DNA from: Dermanyssus gallinae
Taxonomy: Eukaryota; Arthropoda; Arachnida; Mesostigmata; Dermanyssidae
NCBI GenBank assembly: GCA_003439945.1
Contig: QVRM01002377.1
Span: forward strand, 310,001-374,000
Direction: 5' to 3'
Length of the DNA: 64,000 bases
The notes under the pieces were generated by a model, which did no database searches, was not told where the DNA came from, and worked only from the letters and a program-made list of their open reading frames with translations. Shown in pieces: positions 10,604 through 22,420 of the stretch (the stretch's first letter is position 1; every line of letters starts with the position of its first letter). The translations under genes were made by a program, and so were the position numbers.

Positions 10604-13600
10604 CATAGCTTTCATAATTATGCAATCATCTCAAATACGTCTTTCAGGTTAAGCCACAACACCAGATACAATCACCTGATAACTAGACTAAACTGTGGGG
10701 CAGCTCTTGTGTATTTTGCGTAACTGCAATGGTTGCGGTGTGGGTCGCACCATCAGTATTAAGGAAATAATCCTTCACTCCGTGTTCATTTATATGCTTA
10801 ATGGTACTAATGATACCAGGACTTAGATAGCTGCCACAGAAAGGAGGTACACACAACAACATTCACTTTTCGATGGCAGCGTTTTTTGAGGACAGATGGG
10901 CATACTGGGGCACTATGTTTAATGCCGAAAAACAGAGTTATTAACAATATACGAGTCGACTTAGCTACATAGAGCGAATGCGCTTATGTGAGGTCTGACT
11001 GGTACTCTGTAGTATGTACCAAATAGCAATACACATATTTCTATTAATTATACTATTATTTTAATAATCACCTTTGATGGGTCATACATAGGTCATAAAT
11101 ACATCCATTAATATTTGCTAAGTCAAGCTGCCTAGTGAGTATATCCTCGAGCAGTTGCCAGCATGATATCTCTCGCAGAGTTTTCCACATCTGTCACAGA
11201 TACACATCTAATAGGAGCCATGAAAACCCACTTTTGTTCGTGTTCTGCAAACGACATGATGAGAAGCATGCACCGCGTAAAGAGTTACATAGTGCTGGTT
11301 TGTACGATTCGGGTCTTTTCAGACCTGTCATACCTTCGGTCAAGAAAAAAGTTAGGGTCTACATCGGTCATCTTCCCTTTATATTGACAAATAAAAACTG
11401 TATAGGCCGATGTTTTGGACAGTTTAAATTGACGTCGTACATTTTTCATAAATAGCGGTGTTTCCGCAGTTAAATTGCGCTGAGCTTAAGCTGCACGCCA
11501 TATAAGGTCATTGCTGTAGTTTTCGAAGCAAATATATGTAAGTACTGTACTCAAGGAGAGAAACGCCGGCTTCTTAACCCTATGCTGGCTACTAGAGCTC
11601 TACGCATCCGTTTAGTAATATTTATATTAATTAGATCACTACAAACATGTCCACATAATGATCTAATGCAATATTTTGTTGTTCCTACAGCACCTTATTT
11701 CTTGTTGTGAGTGATGTTGCCCTAATTGATTTTGTCTTTGAAATCATTATTCTCCACATAAGCTTATCTTCAAGATGTACCTTGAATCAGACAGTAATCT
11801 TGTAAGTTGGCAATTACTAAATATTTTATCTCTTCTCAATACTACCGAAACGCAGAGTTGGGCAATAATACCAAAACAACCCTTTATTATAGCAAATTGT
11901 ATAAACTGGTGTACAACTGATAAAACGTCAGTATCTATGTGTTTTGCAGCTTGCGCCTTCAAGGACTGTCTAACGAGTTCAAGTAATGAAATTACGTTTT
12001 TAATGACACATTCAACCGTATCACTTATTTTGTGTAATTAAAGGGTTACAGTGTGGTAGACGCCAAACTCCGATATATGTCATGACGGCTGCAATAATTC
12101 GGTTTTGTTTGCCTAGCAAAAACAAAAATTCACCAGCTGATCCGCGAAATGCCTAGACTGGTGATTGCTGCCGTTTCTTGTACTGACCATGCGCATCGAT
12201 CAAGCAAAGTGCAACGGACAGCGAACGAAGGATCCTCTTTTACTGCTACCAATTTTGCGATCGACCTTCATTTAGGGCCTCGGCTCAGGCTGACTTATTT
12301 TCAGTAGGGGTCGAGATGATGGGGCGGCCATCTCTCGGCCAGCCCTTCTCTTCAGCCCAGTCGACAGCATCCCCACAGTGAAGTGGGCTTTGCTGCCAAA
12401 ATGGCCCCGAACCCTTGGGAAGGTTGATTGAGAATCTTCAGAAATGTCCGTTCCCTCTGTCCTTGCTGTTCCTTCTCCCCTTTGGCCTTCAGATAAGCCA
12501 AAGCCTGGTTCCTCCTACGCCGTTCGGGTGGTCGTCGCCGTCCATCGTTCGCAAACGAACGCGGCTCAATATGCAAATGATATTGCTAAATAGCGTATTC
12601 CCCGACTCCCGTTTCGTTCCGAACTGCTGCTGCTGCTTCTGATGCCTTTGCTCGCACGCCGTTCCTTGCTATTTTGCTTGCTTCCTAACTGACTCTGCAC
12701 TAGGCTGTTAGGCTGTACGGGGTAGAGGAGAGGGTGTTAACACAGGCGGCGGTGGCGGCGGCCGCGGCGGCAAGACGCTCAGGGTCGCTGGACTTGACTA
12801 TTACCACTACAAGCAGGACGACGACGACGACGATCACTACTTCGAGCCTACTTCTAGTACTATTCTAAGTTCAGGAACGATGGATGGACAGCCTCTCGTG
12901 GATCGGCGGGCAGCATCGCGAGAGAGAAAGAGAGACAGAGAGAGGTAGAGGCGGTGGTAGTAGCGAGAGTTTCGTAGAAGTGAGCTCCGATCTCCGTAGA
13001 GAAGGTGACCAGAAGGAGAACTTCCTAAGTTGCCGCCGGCATAGCCAATTCCCGGTATCTGCTGATACTTGCAGCCTTGTTCGAACGGCTATCGTCGATC
13101 CAAACGCCCATCCGATCGATTGCACGCTATATCGTTCGCACGATATCCTCTGGCACGCTAGCAACTGCCGTAGATTCCCTCCTCAAACGATTTCCTCTAT
13201 TGCTCTTCCTCTCGGGTGTCATTGCAGCTTTTATACAAATCCTTCATTCGGCCGCCAGCAGCACCAGCAGCAGCATCAAGTCTACTACTGTTACTAGGAC
13301 TAGTATGACTATCGCGAGAGCGACAATCCCTGATACTACATAACATCTGTAGTACAACAGCTTCAACTCTCTTCGCTGCTGCTGGGTTCGCAGTTTTGCC
13401 AAGACTCGCAGGACCGCTTCGACGACGACGACGACAATGTATATCGTTGTCGGCTGCAGACACTAATGCGCGTGTCGCGCGTGCATACAAAGACAGCCTG
13501 TAGAGACAACCTAGAGAGCGTTGGCGGTAGACGGCGGTTTGTTGTGCGCTTCGGTTGTAACTCGACTACGCATGAAGCTTTGTCGTTCAGAGCCGGCCAC

Positions 13601-13920
13601 ATGGTAGAAAGATGGAGCGCTTATTTGATCAGATGCGCCCATCCAATGATTAGAGAAGTATTGGATGATTCTGAAAGGCGGCTGAAACCGCTGGCTTATG
13701 CTACGCCACGAGCCGGCCACTCTCTGTCTCTAGGAACTCGCCAGCGTTCTGCATCCTGACAGATAGACGGATACGGCTCCAGTTTGCGACTCAGAAGTGG
13801 GCTAAATCCGCCGCTAGTCAAACGCTTTATGAGCCTCTGAGGTTGCTGCTTGATTCGGCCGACTCAGACCGCTCATATCGATTGGTGACAATAACTGTAA
13901 TGCTACTCTTACTACCAACA
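10604..13920. other. Unassigned stretch, GC-rich from about 12.2 to 13.8 kb
   Basis: No transposable-element domain was recognised. Between roughly 12,700 and 13,500 there are GGC, GAC, CAGCAG and GACGACGAC triplet runs and a GAGAGA tract (12,918-12,945). The overlapping ORFs on both strands (12,884-13,297 plus, 13,197-13,490 minus, 13,466-13,759 plus) are arginine/serine-rich products of this composition. A host exon or regulatory region is possible but cannot be shown. Confidence 0.4.
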
Positions 13921-13925
13921 TTTTT

Positions 13926-13966
13926 ATATATCTATATATATATATATATATATATACATATATATG
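13926..13966. repeat. (TA)n microsatellite
   Basis: TA dinucleotide tract with two single-base interruptions. Confidence 0.9.
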
Positions 13967-14023
13967 AGGCGAGCACTGCCGAGTGTGAAAACGTATTGTA
14001 AATGATTATTAAATCATCACAAT

Positions 14024-14078
14024 ATTTTCTATAATTATAATTATAGAAAATTATAATCTATAATTTTCTATAATTATA
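14024..14078. repeat. AT-only perfect palindrome plus partial repeat
   Basis: Bases 14024-14051 form a perfect 28-bp self-complementary sequence built from ATTTTCTATAATTATA and its complement. The next 27 bases repeat part of it (TATAATTTTCTATAATTATA). It could extrude as a cruciform, and there is no sign that it is an element end. Confidence 0.8.
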
Positions 14079-14287
14079 TGTGTATACTATTGGCTAGAAA
14101 ACTACACTTCAACAGTTTGTAGCATTAGCGAAAGTGATCCGCGTATAATGCGTGTCAACCCTTTTAGCGACGGTACTTGTAATCCCTTGCAAAGTGGCGA
14201 CTACCAGAAAGCGTTCTATGCGGCACAAATTAAGCCGACATAGTTTATACTAGAGTTTGCAAATTTGTTTTAAAATTAGTACACGTG

Positions 14288-14313
14288 TATATATATATAT
14301 ATATATATATATA
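14288..14313. repeat. (TA)n microsatellite
   Basis: Pure TA run. Confidence 0.9.
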
Positions 14314-14539
14314 CACGGATGGTTTTAATATTCGTTCGACATATATTCTGAAATACACATGTCGCACTTTTATATCAGGGGCATTTGGAGCAGCAAAGTA
14401 AGAGGACATATTGAGAGATCTAGACACAAATGAATTCCCTCAGTAAATAACAGGGACCGAACCGGCGACACCCACATAGATCACAACCATAACTATCTCA
14501 GTTGCCCTCTAGATTGCGCCGCCGTCCTTTTTCCTCGCT

Positions 14540-14558
14540 CCTCTCTCTCTCTCTCTTA

Positions 14559-14594
<36 letters not shown>
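14540..14594. repeat. (CT)n followed by (TA)n
   Basis: A CT run (14540-14557) leads into TA dinucleotides (about 14562-14594) that abut the left end of palindromic element P2. Confidence 0.9.
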
Positions 14595-14597
<3 letters not shown>

Positions 14598-16119
14598 TTG
14601 TTTGGAATTTTTTTCGCCGTAGTAGGGAAGTGTATAGCCTGTTAAAGCAAATATTTTTTCCAATGGATCATAGTCTCTGAGAAGTCTTGTTTCGGAATGA
14701 GAGTTAAATTACTACAATTTGTGGCAATAGTGTTTTTGCCCGACATAGAAGCATAACATGTGCTGTTGCGAGACAACCAGTCCTCCCAGACAGAAACTAA
14801 GCACGCCGTCGTGTTCTTGAGCACCGTCGTGTTCTGCTTCTTTCGAAAAAATATATAAGGCTAGTCAGAAGATACGACTCAGTCGTTTAGAAGAGAATTT
14901 GCGAAAAATGAAGTTCATTATTAACTTTCACGACAAATACCTCAAAATCATTACCCTACGACCACTAACGGCGCTCAAAACTGACACGTTCAGACAAAGA
15001 CGCATTTCATGACGATCATTTTGGGATCAAATCTATGTCAATGCTGTGGTTGCGGAGTAATTACGATTTTGTGGCCAGATGTCGAGATTGAGTGCATGCA
15101 AAAATGACTTTGTTCCAGAAACATTCGGAGAGCGATATATGGAATTGTAGAACTCGTTAAAGGAAATCTTTTTTCCAACGGAACATGGTTTCTGAAAAGT
15201 CTTGTTTTGGAGTGAGAGTGATATTACTACAATTTGAGTCACTGGTGTTTTGCCCGACATAAGAGCATACAATGTGCAATTACGAGACAACCGGTCCTTT
15301 TATATAGAAACTAAGCATACCGTCGTATTCGCGAGAAAATTCTACTTTGTCTAAAGAGCTGATGTCTGAAGAATATAATATTGCCTAGAAGATGCGACAC
15401 AATCGTTTAGTAGCAAATAGTTAAGTACTTTTGTTAGCCTTCACGTTCAATATCTCAAAATCATAACCCTACGACCAATCACAGCGCTCAAAACTAACAC
15501 ATTCAGGCACATGCGCAATTCATACCGATCATTTTGGTACCAAATATGTAGCAATGCGAACCGTGATTGCGGTGTTATTAAGATTGAGTGCATGCATAAA
15601 AGATCTACTAGCACTCTAGGTCATTTTTGCAAGCACTCAATCTCGACATCTGGCCAAAAAATCGTAATTACTCCGCAACCACACTTGGCGTTGCCATAAG
15701 TTTGGTGCCAAAATGATCACCATGAAATGCGCATTTGCCTGAATATGTTAGTTTTAAGCGCCGTGAGTTGTCGTACGGTAATGATTTTGAGGTATTTGGC
15801 GTGAAAGTTAATAATGAATTTCATTTTTTGCGAAATCTTTTCTAAACGGCCGTGTCGTATCTTCTGACTAGCCTTACATGTTCTTCGGAAGAAGCAGAAT
15901 TTTTTCAGGAACACGACGGTGTGCTTAACTGGTTGTCTCGCAACAGCACATTTTATGCTTCTATGTTGGGCAACAACACTAGTGTCACAAATTGCAGTAA
16001 TTTCACTCTCATTCCGAAACAAAGCTTCTCAGAGACCATGTTCTATTGGAAAAAAATATTTGCTTTAACAGGCTTTACAATCCCTTACCTACGGCAAAAA
16101 GAGATTTCTAAACACCCTG
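14595..16119. mobile_element. Composite palindromic element P2 (three arms)
   Basis: The outer left end (GTTTGGAATTTTTTTCGCCGTAG...AGCCTGTTAAAGC from 14598) is the inverse of the right end (GCTTTAACAGGCTTTACAATCCCTTACCTACGGCAAAAAGAG...CACCCTG, to 16119, followed by TA). Between them lie two left arms in the same orientation, 14,595-15,107 and about 15,108-15,600. A single right arm follows (15,600-16,119). The second left arm begins with its own end-like sequence, GAGCGATATATGGAATTGTAGAACTCGTT, which is nearly that of P3. P2 is therefore a nested or recombined product of two related palindromic elements. It encodes no transposase. Confidence 0.7.
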
Positions 16120-16127
16120 TATATAAA

Positions 16128-16248
16128 TATATATATATATATATAGGAGAGAGAGAGATATAGATAGGCGATAGAGAGAGAGAGAGATAGAGAGATAGAG
16201 ATGTATATATTTTGAGAGGTATTACTTTATATTATTTATATATTTATA

Positions 16249-16287
<39 letters not shown>

Positions 16288-16310
16288 ATATATATATATA
16301 TATATATATA
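16128..16310. repeat. Compound (TA)n / (GA)n / (TA)n microsatellite
   Basis: TA dinucleotides, then GAGAGA/GATAGA runs (about 16147-16205), then more TA (16,250-16,310). The block fills the whole space between P2 and mariner M2. Confidence 0.9.
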
Positions 16311-16338
16311 CAAGTAGTTCAATAAGTTCTTAGAATGA
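16311..16338 (+). repeat. Left terminal inverted repeat of mariner M2
   Basis: 28 bases beginning CAAGTAGTTCAATAAGTTCT. They match the reverse complement of 17540-17567 at 27 of 28 positions and are preceded by the TA duplication at 16309-16310. Confidence 0.9.
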
Positions 16339-16479
16339 AAACCAAGAATTTCCCCAAATCATGATTTTAAATTTATCTTATTCGATACACTCCCCGAGAT
16401 GCTCAATACACTTTTCCCACCAAGATTTCAGAGCTTTTATACCTCTTAAGTAGAATTCCGCGTCTTTAGACTGAAAATA

Positions 16480-17424
16480 GGCATTGACAGCAGCCTTAAC
16501 CTCTTCATTGCTGGAAAAAACGCTTTCCACCGAGACTATTCTTCAAATGTTCGAAGCGGAAATAATCAGAGGGGGCCAGGTCTGGAGAATAGGAAGGTTT
16601 TTCAATAAGTTCGAACCTCAGTTGGGCCAGTTTTGCCAATGCTTGCCGGGACTTGTGTGCAGGAGCATTGTCCTGGTGAAACAGGACAACCTTCTTCTGC
16701 AAAGCGGGCCGTTTCACGATGAGTTCTTGCTAAAGGCAGTCCAACAGTCTTGCATAATATTCTCCTGTGATCGTTTTACCGCTCTCAAGGTAGTCGACCA
16801 GCATTATTCTACGTTGGTCTTAAAAAACTGTAGCCATCACCTTTCCGGTCAATGCCGTTGTCCGCACCCTCTTCGGAGGTCCTTCATCAGGTGCACACCA
16901 TTGGCAAGATGCTTCTTGGGTCTCGGGAGTGTAGTGATGGACCCAGCTTTCATCGACGGTCATGAATCTGCGCCAAAAATCCGACGGATTGTTCGACATC
17001 TTGGCCAAATTTCGCTGTGAAGCGAAAACAGGCGCGTTTTTTGGCCTTGCTTGAGCAAATGCGGCAGCCATTTTTCTCTGAGCTCTTTCATCTTCAAGTT
17101 TTCGTATAGGATAAAATGCACACTACCTAAACTAATTCCTAATGCCTCCGCTATCTCCTTAATGTTCGTTCGCTTATCTGTGCCAACGATGTTTCGCACT
17201 TTCTCTATGTTTTCCTCATCAGTTGCCGTTTTTTGGCCTCCTGGACGTAGTTCATTCTCGGTGCTCCTGCGACCTCTTTTTAACACATTAATCCAGTTGG
17301 AAACAGTGGCAAAACATGGCGCAGAGTCACCGTACGTCTCGTCCAACCCAATTTTTACTTTCGTCGCATTCCAACCTTTGAAATAAAAATGCTTGATAAC
17401 CACTCGAAACTCTTTTTTCTTCAT
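16480..17424 (-). pseudogene. mariner transposase, frameshifted (M2)
   Basis: Starts at 17424 with MKKKEFRVVIKHFYFKGWNA, the typical N-terminus with two helix-turn-helix motifs, and IAEALGISLGSVHFIL follows. A frameshift near 17,000 leads to MTVDESWVHHYTPETQEAS with the first catalytic Asp. A later frame gives VVLFHQDNAPAHKS (second Asp) and YSPDLAPSDYF. The second and third catalytic Asp are 35 residues apart, which is the mariner D,D34D signature. The wording of these motifs is closest to the irritans subfamily. At least two frameshifts and an in-frame stop make it non-functional as read. Confidence 0.9.
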
Positions 17425-17539
17425 TTTTAAAAATCACGCCGATACGTTGCACGGGAAAAGCTATCAAACGAAATCGCAACGGCCAATCACCATAAAATTT
17501 TGAGTGCTAGCAGTCGAAAAGTTGCGAATTCTAAAAAGC

Positions 17540-17567
17540 TCATTCTAAGAACTTATTGAACTACCTG
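17540..17567 (-). repeat. Right terminal inverted repeat of mariner M2
   Basis: Complement begins CAGGTAGTTCAATAAGTTCT, pairing with 16311-16338. It is followed by TA and another short (TA)n run to about 17588. Confidence 0.9.
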
Positions 17568-17639
17568 TACATATATATATATATATATCTTTATTTCCTT
17601 ATTAATTTTCTTTATTTTTTGTGGAGTAGGATGTATGTA

Positions 17640-19645
17640 TTTATGCACTGGCACAACGGGCATAGCACTATGCAATACGTCTGAAATTGGCCGTGACCTG
17701 TCAGAAATTGTGTCATGTAGTACGTGAGCTCTCCTCCTTGACCCTCGTTCTATTTCATGATTAACAAGGTGATATCCCTGACAGACTCCCCTAAATCGCC
17801 GCTTGGGATCCCATCATACACGGGCTGCCATCGAGCCTGCATTTTTTCTGGCTTCTTCTTGTCCAAGCAGTGGGTTGTCCCATAGTTGTTTGCGCTCGTC
17901 AGGTGTTAGGTCTCACGGGACAGTGCCGGCCTGCACCAGCGCAGCCGGCATACTATCCGTCCCGTACACCTGCGTAATCCTCAATGCAGGCGCACGCTGC
18001 GTTCTTCTAAGCAGGCCCCGGTTCCTCAGCGTGGAAGTTGCATGCGTGGGCCAAGCTGGATCACCAAATAGAGCAATAGACTTAGCAACTAACTAATAAG
18101 TCTTCTTCTTGCTTTTAGGTTCGTAGATGTTGGGAATCAGTCTGGCGATGTTGGCCGCGGCGTTTGCTGTCTCTGCTACCGCCTGTTTAATATGAAAGTT
18201 ACTGGGCATACCTTGTTCAGGCAGCTCCAAGGTATCTTGCTGTTTTCGCAAGCTTCATCTTGAGGTCGTCAACAGCCGAACGAGTGGGCACTTTTCCTGC
18301 CGATTAGGCTTTGCTTTTGGCTAGGATAGCGCTAGGTCGTCAATTTCCACCCAAAAAAGAAATATCGGTAAGTGCTTCATTTGCCTAAAGCTTTAATTCA
18401 GTCGCGGTCCTACTACACTTATCGCGTGGCTATCAGCGTACGCAATGGGTTTAGTTTCAGGAGAGGGGGTAGAGTCCGAGCACTCTACCGTGTGCCAGGT
18501 TCCAGAGCAGCGGTCCTAGAGTGAACTCTGTGGAACCTCTGCGGTCATGGACTACTCCTTACCCTCGCACTACACTGCACGGCAATACAGATCATCTGAC
18601 ATCAGCCTTATTAGATAAGATAAGACCTTCATTCGTCTGAGCGCGTCAATAATGGTTTTCCACAAACAACTCCTAAAAGCGCTCTTGACGTCCAGCAACA
18701 GTCAAGAACGTGTCTTTGATCTTTACCATGGTCGAGCAAATTGGCTTGGCTTTAGATACTACCGTGAGTATAGATGTAAGGACGTATATGCGTTTCCTGA
18801 ATCCGTGTTGGGCCTCCGAGAGAAGACCGTTTTCTTTGGCGATGTCCGGCCTCCACCTTTCGCCAGGGTGTTAATGAGGCAAATAAGTCTGTAGAACCCG
18901 CCTCCGCTGGGTATCAAAACGACCTCAGCCTTCTTCCATGCCATCGGCAATTTGCCCTCGCTGATGATGCGGTTAACGCTGTTGGCGACCGTGAGAGGAA
19001 ATGGGATGCCGTCCGGGACAGGGGCTTTATCCACTTTGATTTATCACTTCGTCGATACCAGAATTTCAGAGATTGTGACAACTGGTATATCTTCTAAGAG
19101 TACCTCGAGTGCCTCAATGGCAGACCTGTCGAATTCCGGGAGAGACGGGAAGAGTTGCCGTATTTAACTCCTCCCTATACTCAGTCGACATCTCGTTCAT
19201 AATACTGCTATTTAGCTTTCTTCTGGATATTTTGTATGGTTTTCCCCAGGGGTCATTCTCAACTTCTTTAAGAAGATTTATCCAGCATTTCGCCTTGCTG
19301 TTACTAATTTTCCTTCGATTTCGAGGTGTGCCCTGTACGTTTTGCACTACGAATGTGCCGCTGTGAACACCACTGAAAGTTCGGCTCTAGCTACTGATCT
19401 TATCATATGGCGCCACGCTTTGGATCATTTGGCCCGCGCGTCAGCAATCTCCGTGTTCCACCAGTATTGAGGCCTAGGCAAGACATACCTTTTACGACGT
19501 TTCTGATTCGGCTTACAGCATGTGTAACATAGGGCTTGTAACTCTGTTTAAGTTTTACATTGCCCGTTTATTTCGAACGTTTGCGGCTAATATTAGCGGC
19601 CGACATCTTGTTAGCCAGAAATTTCAACGTTAGTGACCTGACGAA
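17640..19645 (-). pseudogene. R1-like LINE, reverse transcriptase to C-terminus
   Basis: Reading downward on the minus strand, the first block is RRKRYVLPRPQYWWNTEIADAR (about 19,480). Next come CWINLLKEVENDPWGKPYKI (19,250) and PDGIPFPLTVANSVNRIISE with LPMAWKKAEVVLIP (19,000-18,900), the RT N-terminal motifs. The next blocks are IIDALRRMKVLSYLIRLMS and a decayed VPQSSL (for VPQGS, near 18,530). Further on are ALRITQVYGTDSMPAALVQAG and LTYYMTQFLTGHGQFQTY (17,700), the C-terminal region of R1/I-type elements. Frames shift repeatedly. The ORF1 and endonuclease parts are absent. Confidence 0.8.
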
Positions 19646-19720
19646 TGATTGTGGTGAACGTCATAGGGCGTCTTAGAGTTAGTGCTTCGACCTTTCACTT
19701 AATGCAATAGCGATCGCTCA

Positions 19721-19721
<1 letters not shown>

Positions 19722-19757
<36 letters not shown>
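19722..19757. repeat. (TA)n microsatellite
   Basis: Pure TA tract between two LINE fragments. Confidence 0.9.
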
Positions 19758-19761
<4 letters not shown>

Positions 19762-19871
19762 AACAGGTCAGATTTATTATCACACATGTTGTGTAGAAAA
19801 AGTACAGTTAAAATATATGCATATGTATACATACACACATTTGGACTTATACAATAATAGATATGTAAAAG

Positions 19872-20405
19872 CTATGAAGCTATGACGCGAGCTTGGTTAT
19901 CTAGACTAGCTAGAGACAGGACTAGGGTGCAGGAGGCAGCATGGTATCTACCGCAAGGTAGTTTACAACGTTGACACACACAAGAGTCCGAGGGATCATG
20001 GAACCCGGATGTCGCGCACAGCACTTGGTGGAAACCATGTACGGCGAACCTAGTCACCACATGGCGGTTAGATCGGCTCGGACCTTTCCATGCCTGGTTT
20101 TGCATTGCTCTTGTGCTAAAGAAATCCGCATCCATTTCAGCAACCTTGCACTCCCACGTTTTGAGGACGTTGACGTAGTTGGAAGATGAGGGCAAGTCGA
20201 AACGTCGTCTTAGCTCCTCGACGAATAGGGGGTGTCCGTGAGGAGATAGACAAGTCGATTGCGGGCTGAACGATGGAGGCCCAGGACCCGCTTGAGGTAA
20301 GCTGCCTTCAGACTATTTAGATGCTCAAGGCTGGCTGGGGTGAGATCGTTCCAGATGATTTCGATGCCGTAGGCGGCCATTGGAGCAATCTTTGGCCGCC
20401 CAGTG
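19872..20405 (-). pseudogene. LINE C-terminal domain (clade unassigned)
   Basis: The minus frame reads PMAAYGIEIIWNDLTPASLEHLN, KAAYLKRVLGLHRSARNRLVYLL, then FDLPSSSNYVNVLKTWE. It ends RFAVHGFHQVLC...DSCVCQRCKLPCGRYHAASC, a Cys/His-rich cluster that follows the RT domain in some LINEs of ticks and mites. This match is from memory of the general pattern, not a search. One frameshift separates the two halves near 20,195. The RT core is missing. Confidence 0.6.
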
Positions 20406-20544
20406 GCTATGCCGAGTGTGCGATGTGAAGTGCGCGGATTGGTCGATTGAACGTTTTATGAACTGTTTAGATACATGTTACTTCAGCAACAAAGCAATGG
20501 GATGTGTTTCATTTCTGTTCCATCGTTTGCGGGTTCTAGAACAA

Positions 20545-20546
<2 letters not shown>

Positions 20547-20578
<32 letters not shown>
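20547..20578. repeat. (TA)n microsatellite
   Basis: Pure TA run. The surrounding 20,406-21,244 holds no recognised feature. Confidence 0.9.
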
Positions 20579-20584
<6 letters not shown>

Positions 20585-21244
20585 AACACAGGCGTTCTTA
20601 GGGTCAAAGGAAGGATTCAAGTTGTGCTAACTCAATTGGTTTAACCACGGCTTCACCTGCCGTCTCATGGCCTTTCATTGCCACACCGTCGGACCCACGC
20701 GATTGACATGCAGGACGCAGTCCAACTCTGCTTCCTCTTCTTCGGTCTCTCCGCCGACTATTCTCTTGCTAGCCTCTGCTACAGCTGCTGTCCTCTCGCC
20801 AATGACCACTAAAGAGGGCTGCCTCATCCTAGCCATGGCACGCAACTCTTTAGCTTTAAGCTAACCTTCTTTTCCTAAGTAACATCACTTCTGATAGCAA
20901 TCACCTACCCGACATGTGCAGATACATATATTTATATAGAAGACGAGTGCAATAGAAAACGCCTTTTTTTGCCGAATAAATTACGGAAGGAGGCTGGAAT
21001 GCAGTGAAGCCTGAAAAGCCGCCTTGTTGTGCAATTCTTTGGTTGCACGCCGAGAAAACATTTTATTGATTATTCCCGGTCTTGAAGTGTATTTTGCTAA
21101 AAAGCTTATTTAGCGTCAATGTCACATATATCACACACAAATAAGCACTCAATAAGATCCGCGCTCGCAAACTGCAACAACCAGTGCGTGGTTATTCCTA
21201 AATAAAGTTGACAGCGACGAAAGATTTGCAGCATTCGACTCGAC

Positions 21245-21740
21245 ATCATACATTCTACAGAGCGTTATTACGAATCGTTTCTGAACACTTTTAATCTTAC
21301 CCATTTGTTGCACAAGCATGGACTCCAGACGCGTGAGTAATATAAAACGCTGATTAACACATTTGCTGTATCCGGCCGCATAAACACATTTGGGTCATTG
21401 ATGATAAAACAACAGAATAGCATGCTCACAAGTACGGATGCTGATTTGACTAGATCTTTAAAATGTGCAGAAAACGTAAGATCCGTTGACATTAATACAC
21501 CAAGGTATTGCACAAGATTTGTTATAAGCAGGGTTGTCTCGCAGAGCTGATAATAGAGAAGAGCCATGCTTCAAATCGAGACATTTCGGAACGGGTAACT
21601 CCATCCCACTGACCAACTGGACCAACGCCAGGTGCCGTTGACCGCGGACTGTCCAGAGCAAGGAGTTCAAGGGAGTGTATATTTTTTGGGGGAGGAGAGA
21701 CCGGCCTGCAATGTCAGCGTGTGCCATCATTCGAAAGCTA
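21245..21740 (-). pseudogene. CR1-like LINE reverse transcriptase, 3' part
   Basis: The minus frame has QLVSGMELPVPKCLDLKHGSS, corresponding to the N..KC motif after the YADD box. VQYLGVLMSTDLTFSAHF and MLFCCFIINDPNVFMR follow, then VLISVLYYSRVWSPCL. This is the RT thumb region also seen at 27,317-28,091, where the equivalent blocks are better preserved. There is a frameshift between 21,458 and 21,567. No endonuclease and no 3' tail were identified. Confidence 0.65.
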
Positions 21741-21906
21741 ACTTCCTGAAGAAAGTGTTAATGCAGCGACGTACTTGCCGCAATCAGTTAATGTATTATA
21801 TCATCCTTATAGACCTTTGGAAATCATACAACCGTTCTAAGACAGATGCGCTCAATAATAAAATATTAGCGTGTGACCAATGTATGGATTCATCCATTAT
21901 TAATAA

Positions 21907-21908
<2 letters not shown>

Positions 21909-21939
<31 letters not shown>
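21909..21939. repeat. (TA)n microsatellite
   Basis: TA run. Confidence 0.9.
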
Positions 21940-21943
<4 letters not shown>

Positions 21944-21999
21944 TAAATATACAACATTAATACGATGACCTATGTATACGGCACCTGACGTTCAAGCGA

Positions 22000-22115
22000 C
22001 TAGGTATCTCAACATATCCGGCCGTCGGTGCATCAATACGCACCGACATGACATATACCTTACGGCGATTTCAAGTCCAAAGCGGACAGAGGAAGGTCTC
22101 GAATTACAAAAACAG
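22000..22115 (+). mobile_element. SINE-B 3' tail fragment
   Basis: Matches the distal body of SINE-B copy 3 (62,535-62,630). Shared pieces are TATCCGGCCGTCGG against TGTCCGGCCCTCGG, CCTTACGGCGATTTCAAG against CCTTACGGTGATTCCAAG, and AATTACAAAAACAG against AATTAAAAACAG. The tRNA-like head is absent. Confidence 0.45.
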
Positions 22116-22117
22116 AT

Positions 22118-22420
22118 AGCTATTTCAATACCGTCGGACTTGCGATCGTGACAGCGTCTGGAATGCCAAAGCCTCCTCTTGCTACGGGTAGGAAAACTTG
22201 CCAGTAAGCTGTCTCTGGCAAATTTAAACTAAGCAGGCAGGACAGGGACTCTAACATGTGAAAGGCTGAGCTGAATATACGTTTGTAAACCTCCGTTAGG
22301 TAACTCTCACGGAGCAAGTGCTTTGCCCGTGTTGTCGAGCAGCAGGATCTTAAAACAAACAAGCCCGTATATGTACCTAGGAGACCTAAGCGACCACTTG
22401 AGGGCGGGTTGGTTTAATTT
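22118..22420 (-). pseudogene. RLE-LINE fragment (thumb region)
   Basis: The minus frame reads GLFVLRSCCSTTRAKHLLRE, then PVARGGFGIPDAVTIASPTVL. It aligns with GIFLLRSCFSAARITHLLRG and ISLGGLGMPDAVALAGPAIV of the copy at 23.97-26.68 kb. About 80-100 residues of an RLE-LINE polyprotein survive here, without RT core or nuclease. Confidence 0.75.

Larger units (their letters stand above)
16311..17567 (-). mobile_element. mariner transposon M2 (irritans-like), 1,257 bp
   Basis: A complete element in length: 28-bp terminal inverted repeats with one mismatch, TA duplications outside (16309-16310 and 17568-17569), and one transposase region on the minus strand. It sits inside a (TA)n-rich stretch. 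The transposase is broken by frameshifts, so the copy is non-autonomous, but the well-matched ends suggest a fairly recent insertion or ends that could still be used in trans. Confidence 0.9.

Noticed and set aside
16484..17020. A 178-codon plus-strand frame, one of the longest in the region
   Set aside because: It is antisense to the mariner M2 transposase, whose minus-strand motifs are unmistakable.
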